A DNA stretch of 64,000 nucleotides from JAKQDH01 sp029558835 (GCA_035356615.1 DAOQSN010000009.1:62001-126000), one strand, 5' to 3'. Shown: positions 8,691 through 17,664, counted from the first letter of the stretch. Numbers and translations are program-made. The notes: generated from the sequence alone by a model not told the origin.

Positions 8691-10481
8691 CTACGGTCCG
8701 TCTGTGTTCGGCAACGCGCGTAACTGCTCGACCACCGCCGGCGGCAACTCCCAGGTGTGGGTGAAGAGGAAGCCGCGCGGTGGCAACGGCGTGCCGAGCG
8801 GGGCGTCCTTCCAGTTGGACGCCTCCCACGCGCCGCCCGGCGCCAACACGCGCCCCCGGGCATCGAGCAGCAGCAGGTCCTCCTGTGGCGGAGGATGCAG
8901 CATCGGCGGTGCCAGTGCGGCCGCCGCCAGCCGCGCCACCGCCTCCGGCTTGCCGGAGCAGATGACGACGCAGCGCCCCGGTGCCGTCAGGTTGGGGTAG
9001 ACCATCACCATCGCGGGCAGCTCGGCGGGCAACGCCTGCCCCTCCACGTACACCCGCTGTCCGTCACTGTACAGGGGCAGCTTCGGTGTCAACTCCGCCA
9101 GCACGGCGTGATTCGTCGAATCACCGAAACAGATCAGGTGCGCGCCGGCGGCCAGTTCGGCAGTAAGCTCAGCCGCGGGAAGGAACCGGATGCTCTGTTT
9201 CGTCAGACGGTGCCGCCACGCGAATGCCTGCTCCGCGGCCGCCTGCCACTTAGGCAACGGTTTGCCGTCCGCATCAGAGGCCACCACCACGACGAACGGG
9301 TCAAGCAGCACGTCCTGAATCGGCCCGGAAAGCCCCTCGCGCTTGCGCGGGCGATCCGCCGCGGTCTCCGCCAGCGTAAGCACCCAGCCTTGTCCGTCGC
9401 TTTCCGCCTTGACCCGGCGATTGTCGACGACGAACAGCGGCGCCCGCGCGGAGTCGAACCACCGGACCGGAGGCGAAAGCCGCAGGCGGGCGACGTTCTC
9501 GACGTGCACGAGTACCATCGCCTCCGCCTCGGGCACGAACGCATCGACGAACGCCTGCTCGCGGGCATCGACGAATTCCTCGATGGCGACCCAATACGAC
9601 CGGGAGTAGCGCGGGGAATTCGTCCGGAAACTGACCCGCGCCGGATCGCACACGCGACGCCGCTTGCTCATCCACTCATACAGACCGCGCTCCGCCAGCG
9701 GCCCCGGCCAGACCAAGTGATTCCCGGCGGGCACCTCCACGTACTCCACCGGCACGCGCAGCCGCTGCAAGGCGGCCGCCATCGTGCGCGAATGCTCCAC
9801 CGGCACCACCGGGTCCGCAGCGCCGTGGTACAACCGGATCGGCAGGTGCCGTACGTTGCCCGCCAGGTCCGGCTCCCCGCCGCCGCAGAACACCGTGAGG
9901 CTCGCGAACCGGTCCGGGTAACGACAGGCGATCCGCCATGCCGCAAAGCCCCCCATTGACAAACCCACCAGGTGGACGCGCTCCGCGTCAATGGGCAGGT
10001 GCGCTTGCACGTCGGCCAGCGTGTCGAGCACGTCCCGCTCGGCCAGGGCGCTGATCGACCAGCTTCCCCGCAGCAGCGGAAACACCACGACGAAGGGTAG
10101 ATCGCTCTGGGTCGTGCGTACCGGGATGCTCGCGTGCGGCGTGGTGGGTGCGAGCCAGTCCGCGCCCTCGCCACTGCCGTGCAGGAAGACAATCAGCGGC
10201 CAGTCCTGCCGCTGCTCGTAGTCCGGCGGCAGCCACACGGCGTACTCAAGCTCGGCCCCGTCGATCGGAGAAACGTAGGAGCGCTTGACGATCTGACCCT
10301 GCGGGCCCGGCGCATCGACCTGTGGGGCCGGCGCCTCGGTCCGCGGCTCCTTGGGTGACGGTCGTTGGGGTGTTGCCTGATTCACCTGTGCTCCCGCCCC
10401 AGCGCTGCCGGCCAGCATCAACCACGCACACGCCGCCCAGTGCCCACCCCGCGTTCGCAGTCTGCCCATCGAGCCCATCAT
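8691..10481 (-). CDS. Exported alpha/beta hydrolase (esterase/peptidase-like)
   Basis: This protein of about 596 residues starts with a signal peptide (ACAWLMLAGSAGAGAQ). Its first half is an alpha/beta hydrolase of the polyhydroxybutyrate-depolymerase / dienelactone-hydrolase style: oxyanion region FLHGSGEGADW, nucleophile elbow GLSMGG (Ser), acid region YHGAADPVVP (Asp) and GNHLVWP (His). The C-terminal half has no recognised motif except repeats of strand-like segments; similar two-domain proteins are frequent in planctomycetes and often annotated as prolyl oligopeptidase family. ATG codons at 10481 and 10478 both lie a few bases after GGGGG. The natural substrate cannot be read from the sequence. 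Confidence 0.87.
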   Translation of the reverse strand: MMGSMGRLRTRGGHWAACAWLMLAGSAGAGAQVNQATPQRPSPKEPRTEAPAPQVDAPGPQGQIVKRSYVSPIDGAELEYAVWLPPDYEQRQDWPLIVFLHGSGEGADWLAPTTPHASIPVRTTQSDLPFVVVFPLLRGSWSISALAERDVLDTLADVQAHLPIDAERVHLVGLSMGGFAAWRIACRYPDRFASLTVFCGGGEPDLAGNVRHLPIRLYHGAADPVVPVEHSRTMAAALQRLRVPVEYVEVPAGNHLVWPGPLAERGLYEWMSKRRRVCDPARVSFRTNSPRYSRSYWVAIEEFVDAREQAFVDAFVPEAEAMVLVHVENVARLRLSPPVRWFDSARAPLFVVDNRRVKAESDGQGWVLTLAETAADRPRKREGLSGPIQDVLLDPFVVVVASDADGKPLPKWQAAAEQAFAWRHRLTKQSIRFLPAAELTAELAAGAHLICFGDSTNHAVLAELTPKLPLYSDGQRVYVEGQALPAELPAMVMVYPNLTAPGRCVVICSGKPEAVARLAAAALAPPMLHPPPQEDLLLLDARGRVLAPGGAWEASNWKDAPLGTPLPPRGFLFTHTWELPPAVVEQLRALPNTDGP

Positions 10482-11244
10482 AACCCCCAATGCCCCGGAC
10501 GACCCAGGCCCCACGGCTCCACCGCTGCCGTGCGCCCTCCGGGTGTCGGTGGAGAAACGAGAAGCACACTATACTCTTGCCCACCCGGGACTGAAGTCCC
10601 GGCTGTGTTTAGCGTAGTCTCCACACCGTCACACCGCCGGCGGATCCGGGCTTGCGGCCTCTGGACCCCTCTCCCGCCGGGAGAGGGGTAGGGGTGAGGG
10701 CGGCGGAAGCGCGGACGCTCCCCTGGTGCACACGCGTGCCCGCCCGCCGGGTGAACGCACGATGTTCGCTCCTCCCCCCGGCGTGCTCCTCCACGTCAAG
10801 TGTGCTGCTCCATACCCGGTGTGTTCCTCCTCGCCTGGAAGGCGAGCGACCGTTGCCAGGGCCTTCCAGGCCCTGGGAGCCGGGCCCCTCCCTCCTTCTC
10901 TCTCCAGTGGTACGGGCCGCCCGATGCGGGGTTGTTACACGCCGCTTACAACGTGCACCGCCGGGAAAACCGTAGAATGGCCATGGCCGGTGCGGCAGGC
11001 AGACAATGAACACTGCAAGTCACCGCGGGATTGAAGTCGGAAACATCCGCAACCTGTCGATGATTTCCATAGTAAACATCTGCGCGGCCGGGCAACCGGG
11101 TGGGAACCGGCGTCATGCCGCACGAGCGGCTCTCGCGACCCGCCACGTTCCCGCCGGAGGGTACCTTGCCAGTGGACGACCGGTTGCCCCGCGCTGTACA
11201 CCCGGAACTTCGGACCCCGAGCACGTCGGAAAGGAGAATCTCCC
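10482..11244. other. Large divergent intergenic region with palindromes
   Basis: About 760 bp between two divergent genes. It holds a small perfect hairpin (CCGGGACT / AGTCCCGG, 10585-10602), a CCCTCTCCC/GGGAGAGGG palindrome (10665-10713) and a pyrimidine-rich stretch around 10740-10910. No gene with coding character or RNA gene was recognised. Confidence 0.5.
10665..10713. repeat. CCCTCTCCC/GGGAGAGGG palindromic repeat
   Basis: The core is ACCCCTCTCCC, a 2-nt loop and GGGAGAGGGGT, followed by AGGGGTGAGGGCGGC. The same core plus the same flank recurs at 25820-25862, and in inverted orientation at 31150-31230 and 40050-40093. Confidence 0.8.
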
Positions 11245-13146
11245 ATGACCCACAGGAAATGCAGCAAGCTGGTGGGGTTCGTCGCCGTGGCGGCCACCGC
11301 TTTCGCCCCCCGGACCTTCGGCGCGGATGAGCCACCGACGACCGCCGGGACGTTGGCGGAAGTCACCGTCTATCGCGGTCAGGCGCTGGTGACCCGCGTC
11401 GTGGACCTCGCGCCGACCGGCGGTGGCAAGAGCGCCCCCGGCCTGCGCGAAATCGTCGTCACCAACCTGCCCGAGCAGATCATCCCCAGCAGCCTCTACG
11501 CCGAGGGTGGCGAGGGTATCGAGGTGCGTTCGGTGCGCTACCGCCAGCGCCCCGTGGCCGAGGACGTCCGCGAGGAGGTGCGCAAACTCGACGCCCGCGT
11601 GCGCGAGGTCCAGGACGAGCTGGAGGCTGTCAAGCGTCAGTCGTTCGTCATTAACCAGCATGAGAACTTCCTGCGTAAACTCGACGCCTTCGTCGCTCCC
11701 ACGGCCGAGGTCGAGCTGAGCAAGGGCGTGCTCAACGCCGACACGCTCAAGACGCTCGCCGCGTTCCTGTATACCGAATGGACGCGCATGGGCGCCGAGG
11801 GCGTCGCCAATGCCCGGCAGGCCCGCGCCTTGCAGGAGCAACTCGACCTCCTGCTCCGCGAGCGGAATGAGTTGACGGGTTCGAGCACGCGCATCGTCAA
11901 GGAGGCGGTGGTTTCCCTCCAGGTCAACTCGGACCACCCCGAACCTCTGCGGCTGCGTTACCTCGTCAACGAGGCCACCTGGGGACCGCACTACAGCCTG
12001 CTTACGGATCCCGCCTACAAGGACGTGCAAATCGAGTACAACGCCCTCGTGCAACAGATGAGCGGTGAGGATTGGAACAACGTGCGGATGACCCTCTCGA
12101 CGGCCACTCCGGCACTAGTAGCCAAGGCGCCGGTGCTCATGCCGCTCAAGTTGACGCTGACGCGCGAGCCGGAACAGAGCGTGCAGGTATTCAACAAGGC
12201 GGGTGTTTCCGCCGGCGACTATTCCGGCGCCAAGGGCAACCTGCAACAGCAGCTCAGGAGCATCGAAGCCTCGCGCAACGTCGAGGGCGTGCAGCAGATG
12301 GGCGGCCAATGGGGGCAGTCCATCCCCGCCAGCCCCGCCTCCGACGGCGAGAGCAAGTACGGCGACAAGCAACCCCCCGGCTACTCCAGTTTGGACGTGG
12401 ACCTCAACATCGCCGCCAACTACATCCAGATACTCGACCTGGTGACGCGCGAGAAGATCAAGCGCCCCGCCAAGGCCCCGGCCGCCCGCGACGAGGGACT
12501 CAGCGTCACCTACGGCCTGCCCGGCCGCATCAGTCTGCCCAGCCGCAGTGATCGTCAGCTCATCCAGATCGCGACACTGCCGATGGTCGCCCAGACGTAC
12601 AAGGTGGCCACCCCGGCCCTGACGAACTACGTCTACAACGAGGCTTGGCTGACCAACCAGACCGAGCTGGTTCTGCTGGCCGGCAGTGCTTCCGCCTTCG
12701 TCGGCGGGCAGTTCGTGGGGCACGGCACGGTGCCCACGGTGGCCGTCGGCCAGAGCTTCACCGTCGGGCTGGGCATTGACCCTGCCCTGCGGGCGGACCG
12801 CGAACTCGTCCAGCGCGACGAAACCGCCCAGGGTGGCAACCGCGTGGCCACGCTCACGTACCGCCTCACGGTGGAGAACTACGGCACTGGCCCGGCGGCC
12901 GTGCGCCTGCTCGATGCCCTGCCCACCGCCCGCGAGTCGGAGATCAAGATCACCCTCGTATCGGGCGACAAGGACCTCTGCCAGGACAGTGCCTACCTGG
13001 AGACCGGGCGCAAGCAGGGCATCCTGCGCTGGGACGTGACGGTCCCACCGCAGGTCAGCGGCCACAACGCCTTCGCCCTCGAATACGAGTACCGGCTGGA
13101 GTACGACAAGCAGATGTCGCTCGACGAATCCGGGAGCCGAGAGTAA
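11245..13146 (+). CDS. MuiA-type DUF4139 family exported protein
   Basis: A 633-residue protein with an AAGGAG ribosome binding site and a signal peptide (LVGFVAVAATAFAPRTFGA). The N-terminal part has the VTVYRGQALVTRVVDL strand pair typical of the DUF4140 domain. It is followed by a coiled-coil helical section (about residues 105-210) and then a long beta-rich DUF4139 domain with the family's LRYLVNEATWGPHYSL and VNEAWLTNQTELVLL-type segments. Members include the mucoidy inhibitor MuiA; the molecular function is not established. A Gln/Ser-rich insertion between about residues 330 and 380 looks like a flexible loop. The gene appears monocistronic. Confidence 0.87.
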   Translation: MTHRKCSKLVGFVAVAATAFAPRTFGADEPPTTAGTLAEVTVYRGQALVTRVVDLAPTGGGKSAPGLREIVVTNLPEQIIPSSLYAEGGEGIEVRSVRYRQRPVAEDVREEVRKLDARVREVQDELEAVKRQSFVINQHENFLRKLDAFVAPTAEVELSKGVLNADTLKTLAAFLYTEWTRMGAEGVANARQARALQEQLDLLLRERNELTGSSTRIVKEAVVSLQVNSDHPEPLRLRYLVNEATWGPHYSLLTDPAYKDVQIEYNALVQQMSGEDWNNVRMTLSTATPALVAKAPVLMPLKLTLTREPEQSVQVFNKAGVSAGDYSGAKGNLQQQLRSIEASRNVEGVQQMGGQWGQSIPASPASDGESKYGDKQPPGYSSLDVDLNIAANYIQILDLVTREKIKRPAKAPAARDEGLSVTYGLPGRISLPSRSDRQLIQIATLPMVAQTYKVATPALTNYVYNEAWLTNQTELVLLAGSASAFVGGQFVGHGTVPTVAVGQSFTVGLGIDPALRADRELVQRDETAQGGNRVATLTYRLTVENYGTGPAAVRLLDALPTARESEIKITLVSGDKDLCQDSAYLETGRKQGILRWDVTVPPQVSGHNAFALEYEYRLEYDKQMSLDESGSRE

Positions 13147-13226
13147 ACATCTGGACGGAACGGCGGCGACCGGATACTGAAGGATGAGGCGCCCACCGGC
13201 ACGTGGGGGACCCGTCCGCCGCGGTG

Positions 13227-13396
13227 GCGTCGCCCCCCTGGGGGCGTACCTGTTTAGCGTGGGTGCCATGCCCTCACCCGCCGCAGGCGGGGGTGGGCAG
13301 GTGCCGCGGCCGCAGAGGCATGCTTACCCGCGGTCGCGGGGAAAGCATGGCACCCACAACGCCAGAGACGCTAAACACATACCTGGGGGCGACGTG
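13227..13396. repeat. 170-bp imperfect inverted repeat (MITE-like)
   Basis: The left end (GCGTCGCCCCC, then GTACCTGTTTAGCGT and GGGTGCCATGCC) returns inverted at the right end (GCATGGCACCCAC, then ACGCTAAACACATACC and GGGGGCGACG). Arms of about 40-50 nt with small indels enclose a GC-rich centre that itself contains short hairpins. No coding capacity is seen inside. Confidence 0.7.
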
Positions 13397-13424
13397 ATGG
13401 ATGGCAACACCCCACGTCCCGTGG

Positions 13425-13481
13425 GTGACGCAGGGGCTCGCAGCGTTGCGACAGCCCACGGCGGCCCCCCCGGTGGCCGAC
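13425..13481. repeat. Left flanking repeat of the MazG-like gene
   Basis: This 57-bp stretch (starts GTGACGCAGGGGCTCGCAGC, ends GGTGGCCGAC) matches 13926-13980 on the other side of the MazG-like gene in the same orientation, with shared words GTGACGCAGG, GCGA, GCCCACG and GGCCGACG. Confidence 0.6.
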
Positions 13482-13502
13482 GGCGGAAGGCGGTGAATCG
13501 GC

Positions 13503-13796
13503 ATGACCTTTGATGACCTGCAAGCGCTTATCGACAAGATGTACAGCCACAAGGACCGGGAGCGCGGCGTGGCCGCCACCTTCATGTGGCTCTGTGAGGA
13601 GGTTGGTGAGCTGGCCGCGGCGCTGCGCGAAGGCACGCCGCAGGAACGGGAGGAGGAATTCGCCGACGTCATCGCCTGGCTGGTGACGCTGGCCAACATC
13701 ACGGACGTGAACCTGACGGCCGCCCTGCAGAAGAAGTACGGGCAGGGCTGCCCCGGGTGCGGGTTGCTCGTCTGCACGTGCGACTCCAAGCCGTAG
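13503..13796 (+). CDS. MazG-like nucleotide pyrophosphohydrolase with Cys-rich tail
   Basis: A 97-residue protein of the MazG/all-alpha NTP pyrophosphatase fold. The metal-binding helices are visible as CEEVGELAAAL (ExxE-like pair, about residues 31-41) and EEFADVIAWL (ExxD, about 49-58). The family splits non-canonical or excess nucleoside triphosphates into monophosphate and pyrophosphate. The length is that of the short single-domain versions. The C-terminus CPGCGLLVCTC adds four cysteines, unusual for this family and suggestive of metal binding. The gene stands alone between two related repeats. The exact nucleotide substrate cannot be inferred. Confidence 0.88.
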   Translation: MTFDDLQALIDKMYSHKDRERGVAATFMWLCEEVGELAAALREGTPQEREEEFADVIAWLVTLANITDVNLTAALQKKYGQGCPGCGLLVCTCDSKP

Positions 13797-13925
13797 ACAG
13801 GTGGGCGCCTGTGGCGGGGGCCGCACGCCCACGGGCGGCGCTGACGATCCCCACGCCCCGTCGTGGAATGGCGCTGGAGATAGCGTTGCTCCCCTGTGGA
13901 GGCCGGTAGCGTCGCTCCCCCGCGG

Positions 13926-13980
13926 GTGACGCAGGAATCCGCAACGTCGCGAGCGCCCACGTCGACCACGGGGGGCCGAC
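13926..13980. repeat. Right flanking repeat of the MazG-like gene
   Basis: This 55-bp stretch begins GTGACGCAGGAATCCGCAAC and ends GGGGGGCCGAC. It is the diverged direct partner of 13425-13481. The following bases carry two more GGGGGCCGACGTT(G/A)CGGAGCG words. Confidence 0.6.
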
Positions 13981-14073
13981 GTTGCGGAGCGGGAAGCCGA
14001 GGGTCCGGAGCGGGGGCCGACGTTACGGAGCGAAGGGACGCCGAGCCGACGTGACGAGACGCGGTGTTATGCT

Positions 14074-15678
14074 ATGGCCGAGTTGATTGTTACCCTGAGC
14101 AACGGACGGACCCAGCGGCACCCCCTGGGCCCGTTGCCGCTGATCATCGGCCGGGAGCGCTCCTGCGACGTTTTCATCAATGACCCGAGCACGTCGCGGC
14201 GTCACGCCCGCCTGGTCCCCACGCCGCAGGGTTATCGCATCGAGGATTTGGGCAGCAAGAACGGCACGCTCGTGAACGGTCAGGCCTGCCCGGCGGCCTG
14301 TCTGAAAGATGGGGACCAGATCCTGCTGGGTTCCGTGGTCGTGACGTTCCACGGCGCTGCGCCCAGCAGCGGCAGCGTGGTGATCGAGGACGACGCGGCC
14401 GGCACGCGCGAGGCGCGCTACGTAAGCCGGCGCCGGGAACCCGTGCTGCCTCAGCGCCGCCTCCAGATGATCTATGAGCTGAGCGAACGGCTGACCACGC
14501 TGCGCGAGCGGGCCCGCCTGCTGGAGGATGCGTTGTCCATCTGCTGCGAGGTGTTGGGGTTTGAGCGGGGGGCGATCGGCATCCGCCGGCCGGGCGAGCG
14601 CCGTCTCGACTGGCCCGTCGTCCGCCACCTGCACGGGGCGGAAGGCGAGCTGAAGATCAGCCGGTCGATCCTCAACCGTGCCCTCGAGGACGGCGAACGG
14701 GTGTTGTTCATCGAGGGCGCGCACAGCGACCCGACGGTCAGCATCGTACAGCAGGGGATTCGCTCGGCCATGTGCGTGCCGCTGCTGCACGAGGACCAGG
14801 TCCTGGGCGTCATCTACGGAGACCGGCTCAGCAGCGTCGAAGCGTATGAGCCGGAGGACATGGACTTCCTGGCCGGCATCGCCCGGCAGATCACCATCGG
14901 GCTGCTGAACACGTACCTGTGGGAGGAGCAGCAGCAGATGGTCCGCTTGCAGCAGGAACTTCAGCTTGCCCGCCGCATTCAGTGCGGACTGTTTCCCCGC
15001 CAGTTGCCGGCCCACGGCGGCGTGCAGGTGGAAGCGCTCAACGAGCCGGGCAACCGCGTCAGCGGCGACTACTACGACGTGATCGAGGCGCCGGAGGGAC
15101 GGCTGTGGTTGCTGATGGCGGACGTGAGCGGCGAGGGGGTGGCCGCGGCGCTGCTGATGGCGAATCTGCAAGCAACCGTGCGGCTGCTCACGGCCCGTTG
15201 CGCCGATCCGGCGGAACTGCTGGCCGCCTGCAACCGGCACGTGTTTGCCAACACGGAGCCCGCGAAGTTCGCCACCTGCCTGGCCGTGTTGCTCGACCCG
15301 GTCGGGCGGTGCATTCGCCTCGCTTCAGCCGGGCATTATGCACCCGTGTTGCTGACGGGGGCGGGGCAACCGCCGCGCGAACTGACCGGGGAATCGTCGC
15401 TGCCGCTGGGCGTGGTCGAGGCCGAGTCGTTCACGACGACCGTGGCGGAGGCGCCTACAGGTCCGTTCACGATACTCTGCTACACGGACGGGGTGATCGA
15501 AGCCCGCAACCTGCAAGATGAGCCGTTCGGCAAAGAGCGGCTGCTCGACGCGTTGTCCCAGTTGGACGATTCGCGACCCAGGGAAGCCGTCCGCGTGGTG
15601 CGGGAGGCCGTCGGTCGCTTCACCGCCGGTGCTCCGCACAGCGACGATCTGACGGTGCTGGCCGTGGGCGTGACGTAG
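14074..15678 (+). CDS. FHA-GAF-PP2C serine phosphatase (RsbU-like)
   Basis: A 534-residue cytoplasmic signalling protein with three domains. Residues 1-95 form an FHA phosphothreonine-binding domain with GRERS (26-30), SRRH (41-44) and GSKNG (60-64). Residues 130-285 form a GAF sensor domain with a typical SAMCVPLLHEDQVLGVIYGD strand set. Residues 320-530 form a PP2C-like SpoIIE/RsbU phosphatase, with metal-binding aspartates in GDYYD (331-335) and in MADVSGEG, and a final HSDDLTVLAV. Such proteins usually act in partner-switching control of anti-sigma factors or in Ser/Thr kinase pathways. No kinase or anti-anti-sigma gene is adjacent. The ribosome binding site before the chosen ATG is weak. 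Confidence 0.93.
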   Translation: MAELIVTLSNGRTQRHPLGPLPLIIGRERSCDVFINDPSTSRRHARLVPTPQGYRIEDLGSKNGTLVNGQACPAACLKDGDQILLGSVVVTFHGAAPSSGSVVIEDDAAGTREARYVSRRREPVLPQRRLQMIYELSERLTTLRERARLLEDALSICCEVLGFERGAIGIRRPGERRLDWPVVRHLHGAEGELKISRSILNRALEDGERVLFIEGAHSDPTVSIVQQGIRSAMCVPLLHEDQVLGVIYGDRLSSVEAYEPEDMDFLAGIARQITIGLLNTYLWEEQQQMVRLQQELQLARRIQCGLFPRQLPAHGGVQVEALNEPGNRVSGDYYDVIEAPEGRLWLLMADVSGEGVAAALLMANLQATVRLLTARCADPAELLAACNRHVFANTEPAKFATCLAVLLDPVGRCIRLASAGHYAPVLLTGAGQPPRELTGESSLPLGVVEAESFTTTVAEAPTGPFTILCYTDGVIEARNLQDEPFGKERLLDALSQLDDSRPREAVRVVREAVGRFTAGAPHSDDLTVLAVGVT

Positions 15679-15881
15679 ACGGTTCGTCCATGCCGGGTGA
15701 CGCGGTGCACGCGCGGGACCGAACCCGGTCGCGGGCGGGCCTGCCCGCCGGTTGAAGAAAGCGTCGCCGCCGACGGCGTCCTCGGCAATCCGTGCGTCGG
15801 CGGCGTCCTCCGTCGGCCACAGGGGGCCGACGCTACGTCGTCGCCGCCCCCCCCCCTACGCGCCCAGCGTCACGCCGGGCG

Positions 15882-16886
15882 CTACTCGCAGTTGGCCGTC
15901 TCTGCCGAATCGAAGAGCGTCGCCGATCCCATGATCGGAGTCGTCGTCGTTTCGAAGAACTCCACGCCCAGCAGCATGTAGCGCCCGCCGTCCTCCCAGG
16001 GGCTGAAGTCGTCGGGATGCTCGGCCGTGGCGACCTCAAACGTCAGCACGTCGGCCACCTGAAGGTCGTTGGGGTAGTCCAGACCGACCGCTGAGTTCAG
16101 CGGCAGGTCCATTACCACCAGCCTGGCTTGCGTGGCCTCCGTGACGCCGGAGTCGATGCGGACCCACTTGGTTGTGCCGTAGACCGCCGCCTCGGTGCCC
16201 TTGGTGACGCGGTCCGCGTCCACGGTGAAGACGAAGCAGGTGCCGGCGTTGAAGTCGCCTTCGCGCAGGAAGAAGAGCCGCATGGTGACGGCGTGCCCCG
16301 CGGTGTACACCTGCGGGATGACCACGCGGAAGGCGATCGCGCCGGCGTCCCCTTCGTGACCGGGAGGGGTACCCAGCGCGGGCTCCACAATAGCGGTCTG
16401 ACCGGTGGCAAACTCGCCGGGGATGTGACCGCCGTAAGTGAAGAAGTCGTCAATGAAGACGTCGAACAGGGCTGAGGCGGCCGCACCGGCGGGACCCTGC
16501 GGACCCGTCGCACCTGTCGGGCCGGCAGGACCGGTTGCGCCGGCAGGACCGGTTGGACCTGAGGGACCCTGCTCGCCTTGTTCACCCTGCGGGCCTTGCT
16601 CACCCTGCTCACCCTGGAGGCCCTGCTCGCCTTGCTCACCCTGCGGGCCTTGCTCACCCTGTTCACCCTGGAGGCCCTGCTCGCCTTGCGGGCCCTGCTC
16701 ACCTTGTTCACCCTGCAGTCCTTGCTCACCTTGCGGACCGGCCGGTCCTTCGGGCCCCGGAATGGGTTCGCCGGCGGGAGGCTCATCGCCGGTCCCGTTT
16801 GCGTACGGGCATCCCGTGGTTAGGGTGAGCAGACTCGCGAGCAACGCGACTGACGCCAGCAGACCGAATACACGTACGAGTTTCAT
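15882..16886 (-). CDS. Collagen-like repeat exported protein
   Basis: A 334-residue protein. Start 16886 is chosen for its GGGAG ribosome binding site and the signal peptide (VFGLLASVALLASLLTLTTGC). Cys26 could be lipidated, but the residue three before it is Thr rather than Leu, so lipidation is uncertain. Residues 44-134 are 30 uninterrupted Gly-X-Y triplets, mainly GEQ, GPQ and GLQ, ending in a GPT/GAT/GPA section; these should form a collagen triple helix. The 200-residue C-terminal domain is beta-rich and unrecognised. Bacterial collagen-like proteins are surface stalks or adhesins that trimerise. The next gene, a PEP-CTERM protein, is divergent. The regularity of the DNA repeats makes length variation likely. 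Confidence 0.9.
   Translation of the reverse strand: MKLVRVFGLLASVALLASLLTLTTGCPYANGTGDEPPAGEPIPGPEGPAGPQGEQGLQGEQGEQGPQGEQGLQGEQGEQGPQGEQGEQGLQGEQGEQGPQGEQGEQGPSGPTGPAGATGPAGPTGATGPQGPAGAAASALFDVFIDDFFTYGGHIPGEFATGQTAIVEPALGTPPGHEGDAGAIAFRVVIPQVYTAGHAVTMRLFFLREGDFNAGTCFVFTVDADRVTKGTEAAVYGTTKWVRIDSGVTEATQARLVVMDLPLNSAVGLDYPNDLQVADVLTFEVATAEHPDDFSPWEDGGRYMLLGVEFFETTTTPIMGSATLFDSAETANCE
16555..16755. repeat. Collagen-type tandem repeats in coding DNA
   Basis: Units of 9 to 36 bp (CCCTGCTCGCCTTG, TTCACCCTG, CTCACCCTG and GGGCCTTG words) are repeated in tandem across the Gly-X-Y region. They are in frame and only appear array-like because of the protein repeat. Confidence 0.8.
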
Positions 16887-17377
16887 AACACTTGCTCCCG
16901 TGTGCAGCAGCAGAACTACCGATAGCCGAGATCGTGTCTCGCCCTGCTGAGCCCCCGGCCGGCACGTCTCCCCCGGACACGTGCCCCGTGTGCCGTGCCT
17001 TGCCGATATCAACGCTTGGATTCTAGGCGGTTTTTGGCGGTAACGCAACCAAAAAACGAGCTTTGCCGGTGCAGGAAAAGTGGCCGCGCCACGCGGATTG
17101 CCCCGCCCGCGCGAACACGTCCGACAGCCCGCGACAGCAACCAGATTATCGGACCCCCGGCTCCCCTGCGATGTGAGCCGCAAGCTCGTCGGCGCGTCTG
17201 AGATTGTGCCACGGTCCGACACCATTCAAGGCTGCCGACGATGGCCGCTTCACACTGCCGTAATGCGGCGGAGAACGGGAGACCCATCCAAGTCGCTGTG
17301 CCGGCCGCGAAGACTGGTGACGACCGTTTCGCGTCCGTGGCGGAACTGGGACGGCGAGCCCGTCGAAACGCGAAATA

Positions 17378-17393
17378 GTCAGCACGTGCTGAC
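17378..17393. promoter_or_regulatory. Perfect 16-bp palindrome, candidate operator
   Basis: GTCAGCACGTGCTGAC is a perfect dyad with no loop, the usual shape of a dimeric regulator's site. It stands about 290 bp before the PEP-CTERM gene and 490 bp before the collagen-like gene. No regulator gene in the window points to it. Confidence 0.4.
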
Positions 17394-17533
17394 GAACCGC
17401 CCTGCGTTTACCGCCAGTGGCGTTTGTCCGCTGTCCAGCCTCCCGCCCGAGTGAGATTGCCGGCCACGATGCCGACCCCTGGGTCGCATCGGGGCTTTGG
17501 CGGATGCCGGCTGGCCGGCGGCTTGGTAGGGCC

Positions 17534-17562
17534 TTGACGGGCCAGAATGATATCAGTACAGT
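17534..17562 (+). promoter_or_regulatory. Candidate promoter of the PEP-CTERM gene
   Basis: TTGACG is followed after 17 bp by TACAGT, in a locally less GC-rich stretch, about 100 bp before the start codon. It was identified by eye only. Confidence 0.4.
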
Positions 17563-17664
17563 AGACTGGGTTATCTGGTTGGGGGCCGCCGTCGCCACTC
17601 TCGGCACCAGGGAGTGGTGAGGCTGGCGTCCAGCCGCGCTCGCCGGAAGGTAGGGGAAAAGCTG

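Larger units (their letters stand above)
13147..13502. other. Intergenic region holding a long inverted repeat
   Basis: The 356 bp between the MuiA-type gene and the MazG-like gene consist largely of the 170-bp imperfect palindrome and of the first of two repeats flanking the MazG-like gene. No additional gene is apparent. Confidence 0.6.
16887..17664. other. Large divergent intergenic region
   Basis: About 780 bp separate the collagen-like gene from the PEP-CTERM gene. It contains a perfect 16-bp palindrome (17378-17393) and a candidate promoter (17534-17562). No RNA gene or coding sequence is convincing. Confidence 0.5.

Noticed and set aside
8757..9959. A 400-codon open frame on the plus strand
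   Set aside because: It is antisense to the alpha/beta hydrolase, arginine-rich and without any motif; typical of high-GC shadow frames.
16555..16755. A possible CRISPR-like array
   Set aside because: The repeats are in frame, vary in length and encode Gly-X-Y triplets of a collagen-like protein. There are no unique spacers.
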